Shown here one piece after another: positions 1 through 5,283 of a stretch of DNA of 7,767 nucleotides. Location of the stretch: positions 1 to 7,767 of the forward strand of contig JAURGL010000080.1 in NCBI GenBank assembly GCA_030833825.1, written 5' to 3'. Each line of letters opens with the position of its first letter. Within the stretch, counting starts at the first letter, position 1. This stretch comes from Vulcanococcus sp. SFB_649D_100_25 (lineage in GTDB: Bacteria; Cyanobacteriota; Cyanobacteriia; PCC-6307; Cyanobiaceae). A model generated the notes under the pieces. It was not told where the DNA came from, did not search any database, and saw only the letters and a program-made list of their open reading frames with translations. The position numbers and the translations under genes are program-made.

Positions 1-117
1 GACTGGAGCACGAAGTGGACCGCTTACGACATCATCGAAGTGGTTGGTGGCGCTGGGCAGCGCCTCGACGAAATCATGTTGCCCAAAGTGGAGTCGGCTG
101 CGCAGATCGTGGCCACC
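1..117 (+). other. Fragment resembling the middle of an HpcH/HpaI aldolase (CitE / malyl-CoA lyase family), fused in frame to cdsA
   Basis: The first 39 codons encode a soluble, charged stretch including DWSTKWTAYDIIEVV, GAGQRLDEIMLPKVESA and AQIVATD. This matches my memory of the CitE-like aldolases, where a segment of the form NDW-T--WT--DV--VVEGAG--LD-IMLPKV-(S/T)A-QVVALD precedes LLLTQIE. The family cleaves malyl-CoA, citramalyl-CoA and related thioesters. At codons 37-41 the text switches abruptly to the CdsA sequence IGSYMIG with no frame change. A real fusion is unlikely because neither part is complete at the join and the two functions are unrelated. A chimeric read, an amplification join or an assembly join at a short shared sequence near GCC(A)CCGAC is the simpler reading. 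Family identity is from memory, not a search. Confidence 0.6.
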
Positions 118-483
118 GACATCGGCAGCTACATGATCGGGCGCCGCTACGGCCGGACCCCCCTCTCCCCGATTTCCCCCAGCAAGACCGTCGAGGGGGC
201 GATGGGTGGGCTGGGCTGCTCGATGCTCCTGGGGGCCCTGTTCGGCACCCTGCTGGGCTGGAACTGGGGCTGGGCCGTGGGGGCGCTCTTGGGTGTGGTA
301 GTGGCGCTGTTTGCCCTGGTGGGCGATCTCACCGAATCGATGATGAAGCGCGATGCCGGCGTGAAGGATTCCGGTGATTTCTTGCCAGGGCACGGGGGGA
401 TCCTCGATCGGATCGACAGCTACCTGTTCACCCCGGCGGTGTTCTTCACCCTGGTGACCTTGCTGCTGCCGATCCTGAGCTAG
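1..483 (+). CDS. cdsA: Phosphatidate cytidylyltransferase (CDP-diglyceride synthase), C-terminal part, 5' end cut by window and apparently chimeric
   Basis: CdsA is an integral membrane enzyme that makes CDP-diacylglycerol from phosphatidate and CTP, the branch point of phospholipid synthesis. The frame is open from base 1 and stops with TAG at 481-483. From about base 118 the product reads as CdsA: DIGSYMIGRRYGR, then SPSKTVEG, two hydrophobic helices, GDLTES, and the complete family signature encoded by 337-417 (S-x-x-K-R, K-D-S-G, L-P-G-H-G-G, D-R-I-D), followed by a last membrane helix. Only about 122 CdsA residues are present, against roughly 280-300 for the family, so more than half is missing. 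Codons 1-39 do not look like CdsA, where membrane helices are expected; see the separate entry for 1-117. The stop overlaps the convergent DUF2993 gene. The CdsA call is firm for the C-terminal part. Confidence 0.93.
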   Translation, partial: DWSTKWTAYDIIEVVGGAGQRLDEIMLPKVESAAQIVATDIGSYMIGRRYGRTPLSPISPSKTVEGAMGGLGCSMLLGALFGTLLGWNWGWAVGALLGVVVALFALVGDLTESMMKRDAGVKDSGDFLPGHGGILDRIDSYLFTPAVFFTLVTLLLPILS

Positions 484-1079
484 GGGGTGACCTGGGCCGT
501 GCCCGAGAGCTCCAGCAGGCCTGCCGCCACCGTGGCCTGCTCGATGCAGATGTTGGGGTCCCCTGGCAGGGTGTAGCCCCGCTGCCCATCGGTGCTGCGC
601 AGGGCGAGGCAGCCCTGATCCACAGCCGCCTGGGTGCAGCAGTCGATCCCCTCGGCCCTGAACACCAAGTGATCTCCGTCGATGCGCACCTCCTGCAGGG
701 GCGTGAGACCGAACAGGGCTCCGCTGATCTGATCGGCGAGGCCTCGCCAGTGCGGGGTGGCCAGGGATCGGTTCAGGCCGGATCCGCTGAGGGCGGCGGT
801 CCCGCTGATCGCAAACGGATGCTCGAGCTGCAAGGACTGCCCCTTGAGCAACTTGCCCATCTGCACCGTGATCGCTCCGCTGCGCAGGTCCACCCGTTCG
901 AGCTCCAGGTTGCTGAAGACCGCCCTGCGGGCGCTCAGGCTGACGCCCTCGAGGCGGCCCCGCAGCAGCCCCAGGCTCGAGCCGTGCAGCTGGAGCTCCA
1001 GCTGCTCGACCGAGGCGCATTGCTGACGAACCCAGAACTGCAGGCCATTGGCCAGGAGCTGGAGGACCGGATCAGCCAA
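480..1079 (-). CDS. DUF2993 (LmeA-like) lipid-binding-type protein
   Basis: This is a 199-residue protein. The layout matches DUF2993: an N-terminal helix (about 2-20), then a long run of short beta strands with the family-like segment LGLLRGRLEGVSLSARRAVFSNLELERVDLRSG split over residues 36-68 and a KLLKGQSLQL strand near 76-85. Actinobacterial LmeA of this family binds phospholipids at the cell envelope; the role in cyanobacteria is unknown to me. No signal peptide or membrane helix is obvious, so location is open. Four cysteines lie in the second half or near residue 21. The start is TTG at 1079-1077, supported by a GGAGG six bases upstream and by an 8-nt overlap with the upstream hydrolase gene. 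No ATG or GTG is available nearby in frame. It is the last gene of a three-gene minus-strand operon. Confidence 0.75.
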   Translation of the reverse strand: MADPVLQLLANGLQFWVRQQCASVEQLELQLHGSSLGLLRGRLEGVSLSARRAVFSNLELERVDLRSGAITVQMGKLLKGQSLQLEHPFAISGTAALSGSGLNRSLATPHWRGLADQISGALFGLTPLQEVRIDGDHLVFRAEGIDCCTQAAVDQGCLALRSTDGQRGYTLPGDPNICIEQATVAAGLLELSGTAQVTP

Positions 1080-1932
1080 GCCACACCTCCGCCACGCTCT
1101 GGGGTTGATCGATGTGGGGCAGGTGCCCGCAATCGCTCAGCTCCCGGATGGCCTCCCCCAGCAGGGCCTGGGCCTCGCGCCTGGGGGTTCCCCGGAGGAT
1201 GCGGTCATCCGCGCCATAGAGGACCTGCAGCGGTTGGCTCGGCAGGGGCAAGCCGCAGCCCCCGAAGCCCCCGCTGCCGGCGAAGGCTGCCAGGGCTCCA
1301 CTCCAGTTGGGGCAGGCCAGATGCACCGAGGCGATTTCCAGCTCGGCGGGCCCCACGTCGCGATCCGGTTGGGAGAAGGCGCTGCGGCAGAGCCCACGCC
1401 GGATGGCCGGTAAGCCCAGAAAGCGGGCGCCGAGCTGGTTCAGGAGCGGTGGTACGGGCATCGGTTTGCCGGTGAGTCCGGCCGGGGCCAGCAGCAGCAG
1501 GCGGTTGATTTGCTCCGCTCGCCGGCGGGCCAATTCCACCGCCGCAGAGCCTCCCATGGAGGCTCCGATCAGCCCCAGGCTCGAAGCCCCGCTGCGCTCC
1601 AGCACCGCATCCACCAGAACTTCCAGGTGCTGCAGGACGCCTCGGGGGCTGTAGTCCCCTTCAGCGGGGCGGGGGCAGAAGCCGAAGCCGTAAAGATCCG
1701 GGATGAACAGCTGGGCATGGGGCGCCAGCAGGGGGGCCAGGCGGCGGAACTCCAGATGGGAGCTGTCGAATCCGTGCAGCAGCAGCACCGGGGCACCGTC
1801 TCCCACCACCGCCACCGGCCAGGGTCCCGCAGGCAGCGGCAGCTCCCACCACTGCACGGCTGAGGCGATGGCTCGGGCTTGGGGATCCAGCAGGCGCTCT
1901 GCCGCCTGCTCCAGCAACTGGCGTTCAGCCAT
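1072..1932 (-). CDS. Alpha/beta hydrolase fold protein
   Basis: This is a 286-residue protein with the full alpha/beta hydrolase layout. The strand LLLHGFDSS (about 50-58) supplies the HGF oxyanion loop. IPDLYGFG (77-84) is the usual strand 4 region. The nucleophile elbow GASMGG (123-128) places the catalytic serine at S125. LYGADDRIL (238-246) carries the acid, D242 or D243, and DCGHLPHIDQP (267-277) gives the catalytic histidine H270. A cap region lies between about 150 and 205. No signal peptide or membrane helix is seen, so it is probably cytoplasmic. The substrate cannot be told from sequence; hydrolases of this type include esterases, lipases, haloalkane dehalogenases and C-C bond hydrolases. 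The start ATG at 1932-1930 overlaps the stop of the dehydrogenase gene by 8 nt and has no good Shine-Dalgarno, which suits coupled reinitiation. Confidence 0.88.
   Translation of the reverse strand: MAERQLLEQAAERLLDPQARAIASAVQWWELPLPAGPWPVAVVGDGAPVLLLHGFDSSHLEFRRLAPLLAPHAQLFIPDLYGFGFCPRPAEGDYSPRGVLQHLEVLVDAVLERSGASSLGLIGASMGGSAAVELARRRAEQINRLLLLAPAGLTGKPMPVPPLLNQLGARFLGLPAIRRGLCRSAFSQPDRDVGPAELEIASVHLACPNWSGALAAFAGSGGFGGCGLPLPSQPLQVLYGADDRILRGTPRREAQALLGEAIRELSDCGHLPHIDQPQSVAEVWLG
1086..1090 (-). promoter_or_regulatory. Shine-Dalgarno GGAGG for the TTG start of the DUF2993 gene
   Basis: On the minus strand GGAGG (1090-1086) is followed by six bases and then TTG at 1079. It lies inside the last codons of the alpha/beta hydrolase gene. 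It is the main argument for choosing the TTG start over a later internal one, and it suggests translation coupled to the upstream gene. Confidence 0.6.
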
Positions 1933-3046
1933 CCAGACTGCTCAGGGCCGCACAGGCGGTGGTCGTGCTCACCAGGGCGGCGAGCACATCGGCGGGTTCC
2001 ACGGCAAAGGGAAGGTGATGCAGGTCCGATCCGGGCCTGCAGGCGAAGGCCGCCACCTCCTGCAGCTCACTCAGGCTGGCCTGGGCTAATCCCAGCTCGG
2101 CCAGGCTGACGGGGAGTTTCAGGTTCTGGAAAAACGGCAGCAGCTGGCGCCGGGCCTGGGCTGCGAGCTGGCTTCCCCCCACGGTTTCCTCCAGCCGCAG
2201 CTGCACCAGGATCCCGAAGCCCACCTTCTCGCCATGGAGTTGGCCGTGGCTGGCCTCCCGCTGGGTCAGTCCGTTGTGCACCGCGTGGGCGGCCACCGTG
2301 CGGCAGCGCGCCCCCCCGACACCACCAATCAGGCCGGCGGTCAGCCCGCAGGCTTCAGCAACGCGAACCCAGGCGTCGCTGCCGGGATCGGCCAGAGCGG
2401 CCTCGGCCTCCAGCAACAGTTGATCCCGCAGCACCCGGGCCTGCTGCACGGCCTGCTGCACCAGCCCATCGCTGCTGGCCCCGCTGCTCACCGAGGCCTC
2501 GTACCACTTGGCCATCGCATCGGCGATGCCGCTGGCCAGGGTGCGGGACGGGGCAGAGCGCACCAGGGCGTGGTCAAACACCAGCAGCTCAGGGCAGTGG
2601 TCCAGGGCCACATCCCCCTGGAAGGCACCCTGCGGGCTGTAGAGGTTGGCGAGGGCTGTCCAGCCGGCGCAGGTGGCGGCGCTGGTGGGAACGGTGATGC
2701 AGGGGAGCCGCAGTCGGTGGGCCAGCAACTTGCCGGCGTCGAGGACCTTCCCGCCCCCCACGGCAAGGACGGCATCACAGCCGGAGTTCAGCAGTTCCGC
2801 GCTGATCCGCTCGAGATCCTCCTCGCAGCAGTCGAATGCCAGCTCCGCTTGCTGCGGCTCGAGGCCCTGCTGCTCCAGGTCGCCTTGCAGCTCCTGCCGG
2901 AGGGGGGCCGTGGCTTCGCTGCGCCCCAGGACCAGGGGGCGATGGCAGAGGGCCCCGATCAGCGGGAGGGACTCACGCCAGGCACCCTCGCCTCGAAGCA
3001 CGGTCGCCGGGGCAATGGCGTGTTGCTGAGGGCTGCTGGGGCTCAT
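1925..3046 (-). CDS. Iron/zinc-dependent alcohol dehydrogenase family protein, glycerol dehydrogenase-like
   Basis: This is a 373-residue protein of the group III (metal-dependent) alcohol dehydrogenase family, closest in motifs to GldA. The NAD-binding region is visible as AVGGGKVLDAGKLLA (95-109) and VPTSAATCAGWTALANLY (119-136). The three metal ligands of GldA are matched: an Asp in GIADAMAKWYEA (D176), a His in AAHAVHNGL (H254 or H257), and a His in HGEKVGFG (H271). All catalytic elements are present, so an active NAD(H) polyol or aldehyde reductase is likely; the substrate is uncertain and glycerol is only a guess. The start ATG at 3046 was chosen because the open frame upstream runs antisense through the GDT1 gene and has no family similarity. 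There is no Shine-Dalgarno before this ATG. It is the first gene of the minus-strand operon and ends in an 8-nt overlap with the hydrolase gene. Confidence 0.88.
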   Translation of the reverse strand: MSPSSPQQHAIAPATVLRGEGAWRESLPLIGALCHRPLVLGRSEATAPLRQELQGDLEQQGLEPQQAELAFDCCEEDLERISAELLNSGCDAVLAVGGGKVLDAGKLLAHRLRLPCITVPTSAATCAGWTALANLYSPQGAFQGDVALDHCPELLVFDHALVRSAPSRTLASGIADAMAKWYEASVSSGASSDGLVQQAVQQARVLRDQLLLEAEAALADPGSDAWVRVAEACGLTAGLIGGVGGARCRTVAAHAVHNGLTQREASHGQLHGEKVGFGILVQLRLEETVGGSQLAAQARRQLLPFFQNLKLPVSLAELGLAQASLSELQEVAAFACRPGSDLHHLPFAVEPADVLAALVSTTTACAALSSLDG

Positions 3047-3097
3047 GGGGATCGATTCTAAAAGTGGCAGGATCGAGACAGGCAGCACCCACGAGCC
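3047..3097. promoter_or_regulatory. Short divergent intergenic region between the dehydrogenase and GDT1 genes
   Basis: About 50 bases must hold the signals for both directions, unless promoters lie within coding sequence. On the minus strand TAGAAT (3060-3055) resembles a -10 box and ends 8 bases before the dehydrogenase ATG, which would give a nearly leaderless transcript. No convincing -35 box is visible. I see no room for, and no trace of, the yybP-ykoY manganese riboswitch that precedes some GDT1-family genes in other bacteria. Confidence 0.3.
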
Positions 3098-3751
3098 ATT
3101 CCCGTTCCAGCCGATCCGAACCTCGCGGCCTTTGGCTCCAGCCTGACGGCGATCACCCTGGCGGAGCTGGGGGACAAGACCTTTTTCATGGCCCTGATCC
3201 TGGCGGTGCGCCACCGGGCCCGTTGGGTCTTCCTGGGGGCGTTCTCGGCCCTGGCGGTGGTGACCTTGATCTCTCTGGGCCTCGGCTACGGCGTGCGGGA
3301 GCTGCTCCCCCAGAGCTGGGTTCCCTGGATCGCGGGGGTGCTGTTTCTGGGGTTTGGTCTGAAGCTGCTGATCGATGCCCAGGGCATGGGGCGCGACGCC
3401 GCCAGGGCTGAGCAGGAGGAGGCGCAACAGGTGGTCGATGCGGCCGAGGAGTCCCGCGGGCAGCTCAACGCCTGGGCGGTGCTCTGGGAGGCCTTTGCCC
3501 TGGTGTTTGTGGCGGAACTCGGTGATCGCACCCAGTTCACCACCATTTTTCTGGCGGCCGCCCCGCTGGAGGTCTTCGGCTTTGCCGGTTTGCTGGCGGG
3601 GACCCTGCTGGGGCATGCCCTGGTGACCGGTGTGGCGGTGGGCGCGGGCAAGTGGATCGGCCGCTGGCTGGATGAACGCCTGATCTACCGCCTCAGCGGA
3701 GGACTGTTCCTGGTGTTTGGTCTGATGGCCCTGGCGCAGGCCCTGCCCTGA
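3098..3751 (+). CDS. TMEM165/GDT1 (UPF0016) family cation:proton exchanger, Mnx-type; start codon uncertain
   Basis: GDT1-family proteins export Mn2+ (and Ca2+ in some) in exchange for protons; the cyanobacterial members known as Mnx/SynPAM71 move Mn out of the cytoplasm. Both family motifs are present: AELGDKTFF encoded around 3161-3187, and AELGDRTQF around 3512-3538. Each lies in a membrane helix of a two-fold repeated, about six-helix protein, separated by a charged loop (Q/E-rich, about 3390-3465). The first ATG in frame, 3188, lies after the first motif and would delete it, so it cannot be the true start. Between the in-frame stop TAA at 3059-3061 and 3188 there is no ATG, GTG or TTG. 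I placed the start at ATT 3098, giving 217 residues beginning (M)PVPADPNLAAFGSSLTAITLAE; CTG at 3143 is the other option, or a base error hides the start. The TGA stop overlaps the next ATG by one base. Confidence 0.8.
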   Translation: MPVPADPNLAAFGSSLTAITLAELGDKTFFMALILAVRHRARWVFLGAFSALAVVTLISLGLGYGVRELLPQSWVPWIAGVLFLGFGLKLLIDAQGMGRDAARAEQEEAQQVVDAAEESRGQLNAWAVLWEAFALVFVAELGDRTQFTTIFLAAAPLEVFGFAGLLAGTLLGHALVTGVAVGAGKWIGRWLDERLIYRLSGGLFLVFGLMALAQALP

Positions 3752-4650
3752 TGGGACACAACCACAACCACAACCACAACCACGCCGGAGCCTTCCGCTG
3801 GAGTGTGGTGCTGAATGCGCTGCTCACCGGGGTGCAGCTGGCAATTGGCTTTGGCTTTGGTTCCCTCGCCCTGGTCGGGGATGCCATCCACAACCTGGGG
3901 GATGTGGTCGGTCTGCTGCTGGCCTGGGGGGCAGAGCGCCTCAGTGCCCGCCCTGCCCAGGGCCGCTTCACCTATGGATTCGGACGCAGCACTCAGCTGG
4001 CGGCCCTGACCAATGGGCTCCTGGTGTTTGGGGCAGGGTTACTCGTGGTGGTCGAGGGCCTCGATCGTCTGCAGCATCCCGAGCCCCTCGTGGCTGGCCC
4101 CGTTGCGGTGGCAGCGGCGGCAGGGATCGTCGTCAACCTGCTGTCGGTGCGTCTGTTTGGAGGGCATCAGCACCTCGATCTCAATCGGCGGGCCGCAGTG
4201 CTGCACCTGCTGAGCGATGCGGCGGTGTCTGCCGCGGTCCTGATCAGTGCCCTGCTGGTGGCCTTCAGCGGTTGGGTGGTGCTGGATGCGATCACCGCCA
4301 TCGCCGTGGGGGTCGCGGTGATGTTCAGCGCCTGGGGGCTGCTCAAGCAGGCCCTGGCCGCCAGCCTGGATGCGGTGCCCGAAGAGTTTGATCTTGGGCA
4401 GATCAGCGGCGAACTGCTGCAGGTGCCTGGGGTGCGGGAGGTGTCTCAGTTGCACATCTGGGGGCTGGGCGGGGGCCGCGTCGCGCTCACGGCCCACCTG
4501 ATCTGCGAGGTCAACGGCGGACGCCCCAGCGACAGCCTGCTACGGGATGCGGAAGCGCGACTGCATCATCTGGGGATCGCCAAGACCACCCTTCAGCTTG
4601 AGCAATTCGGCAATCCGCTACCCGAACACGCCATCGGGCATTCAGATTGA
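3751..4650 (+). CDS. Cation diffusion facilitator (CDF) family metal exporter, zinc-type
   Basis: This is a 299-residue CDF protein. It starts with a His-Asn tail (residues 3-11) likely to bind metal, followed by about six membrane helices and a cytoplasmic C-terminal domain (about 212-290). The transport site residues are clear: helix 2 has GDAIHNLGD (43-51) with H47 and D51, and helix 5 has HLLSDA (152-157) with H152 and D156. The H-D/H-D set is typical of Zn2+ (also Cd, Co) CDFs such as ZitB and CzcD; Mn-type CDFs usually carry D-D/D-D. By this, zinc is the probable substrate, moved out of the cytoplasm with proton exchange. A further His-rich loop, GGHQHLDL, lies before helix 5. The ATG shares its A with the upstream TGA stop (TGATG), so it is translationally coupled to the GDT1 exchanger, pointing to joint control of metal export. 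Confidence 0.93.
   Translation: MGHNHNHNHNHAGAFRWSVVLNALLTGVQLAIGFGFGSLALVGDAIHNLGDVVGLLLAWGAERLSARPAQGRFTYGFGRSTQLAALTNGLLVFGAGLLVVVEGLDRLQHPEPLVAGPVAVAAAAGIVVNLLSVRLFGGHQHLDLNRRAAVLHLLSDAAVSAAVLISALLVAFSGWVVLDAITAIAVGVAVMFSAWGLLKQALAASLDAVPEEFDLGQISGELLQVPGVREVSQLHIWGLGGGRVALTAHLICEVNGGRPSDSLLRDAEARLHHLGIAKTTLQLEQFGNPLPEHAIGHSD
3757..3783 (+). repeat. Hexanucleotide tandem repeat (CACAAC, 4.5 copies) coding for the His-Asn tail
   Basis: Four complete CACAAC units plus a final CAC encode HNHNHNHNH right after Met-Gly of the CDF exporter. The perfect repetition at DNA level, with no synonymous drift, suggests that copy number can change by slippage in 6-base steps, altering the number of His residues without a frameshift. 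Confidence 0.9.
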
Positions 4651-4671
4651 GGACAGAAGACGGGAGGAGCG

Positions 4672-5226
4672 ATGGCGAGGAGGAGTTTGCGGATCCGGCT
4701 GGCGGATGCCCTGGTGCGTTGGGCTGCGGTTCTCAAACCTGCCCCTGAACCAGAGTCTTCGAGCCCCGAGCCCCCTGCCAGGCCCCGTAAGCGGGCGGCG
4801 ATGAGCCAGATGCCTGGGCTGCGGGCCCCGCTCTCCATCGATAAGGCGGTGCGGAACCGGGACCTCAACGTGCTCAAGCGGGAGGCCAGCGATGCCCTTG
4901 CGGCCTTGGGGGCTGCCCATGCGGTGGTCAGTTCGGCGCGGCTTGCCCAGATCCAGGCCATGCGCCCGGAGGTGGATCGCGGTGAGGCTGAGCAGGATGT
5001 GTTGATCGAATTGGCTGGCGACTACCAGGCCTGGCAGAACGATCAGGTGCGTCTGTTTGATGCGTTGGCCCTGGTGCTCGGCATCACCGTTCCCCAGGGG
5101 CGGGCCTTTGATCAGATTGATGAGGACATGGAATCCGCCGCCGGGGAGCATCTCAATGCTCTGGCGGCTGAATACCAAAGGCGTTTGCTCACCGATCAGT
5201 TCGAGGCCGGCCCGAAGGAAGGCTGA
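4672..5226 (+). CDS. Hypothetical protein, 184 residues, mainly helical
   Basis: I do not recognise the family. The first 22 residues are basic and mildly amphipathic (MARRSLRIRLADALVRW), followed by a Pro/Glu-rich linker (about 23-39) and a basic patch RPRKR (37-41). From about 56 to 178 the composition is Ala/Leu/Glu/Asp-rich and predicted by eye to be mostly alpha-helical, with acidic stretches DQIDEDMESAAGEH (147-160). No signal peptide, membrane helix or cysteine is seen. The start at 4672 has GGGAGGAG just upstream. An internal ATG at 4801 (residue 44) lacks such a site. The gene follows the CDF gene after 21 bases on the same strand, so it may belong to the metal-export operon, but nothing in the protein looks metal-binding. 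The reverse-strand open frame over it (4642-5232) shows no family features. Confidence 0.75.
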   Translation: MARRSLRIRLADALVRWAAVLKPAPEPESSSPEPPARPRKRAAMSQMPGLRAPLSIDKAVRNRDLNVLKREASDALAALGAAHAVVSSARLAQIQAMRPEVDRGEAEQDVLIELAGDYQAWQNDQVRLFDALALVLGITVPQGRAFDQIDEDMESAAGEHLNALAAEYQRRLLTDQFEAGPKEG

Positions 5227-5270
5227 AGACAAGGCCCCTATCGTGACGGGCTGTACTCGTCATCAGCGAG

Positions 5271-5276
5271 AAGGAG
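5271..5276 (+). promoter_or_regulatory. Ribosome binding site of the GAPDH gene
   Basis: AAGGAG lies seven bases before ATG 5284 and fixes the start. The remaining 5227-5270 gap shows no clear terminator or promoter; TGTACT near 5251-5256 is at best a weak -10 candidate. Confidence 0.65.
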
Positions 5277-5283
5277 CGCATCA

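Noticed and set aside
669..1475. Plus-strand open frame (268 codons) across the DUF2993 and hydrolase genes
   Set aside because: It crosses two antisense genes with clear motifs and is itself Arg/Pro/Gly-rich without recognisable domains.
2234..3061. Plus-strand open frame (275 codons) opposite the dehydrogenase gene
   Set aside because: It is Gly/Gln/Ala-rich, has no motifs and is antisense to a gene with all metal ligands conserved.
3047..3616. In-frame N-terminal extension of the dehydrogenase to 563 residues
   Set aside because: The extra 190 residues are Gln/Arg/Gly-rich, lie antisense to the GDT1 gene, and the remaining 373 residues already match the normal family length.
3757..3783. 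CRISPR-like or other dispersed repeat
   Set aside because: It is a 6-base in-frame tandem repeat inside a gene with no spacers.
4642..5232. Reverse-strand open frame (196 codons) opposite the 184-residue protein gene
   Set aside because: No ribosome site was found and the composition is typical of a high-GC shadow; the plus strand has a good ribosome site and operon context.
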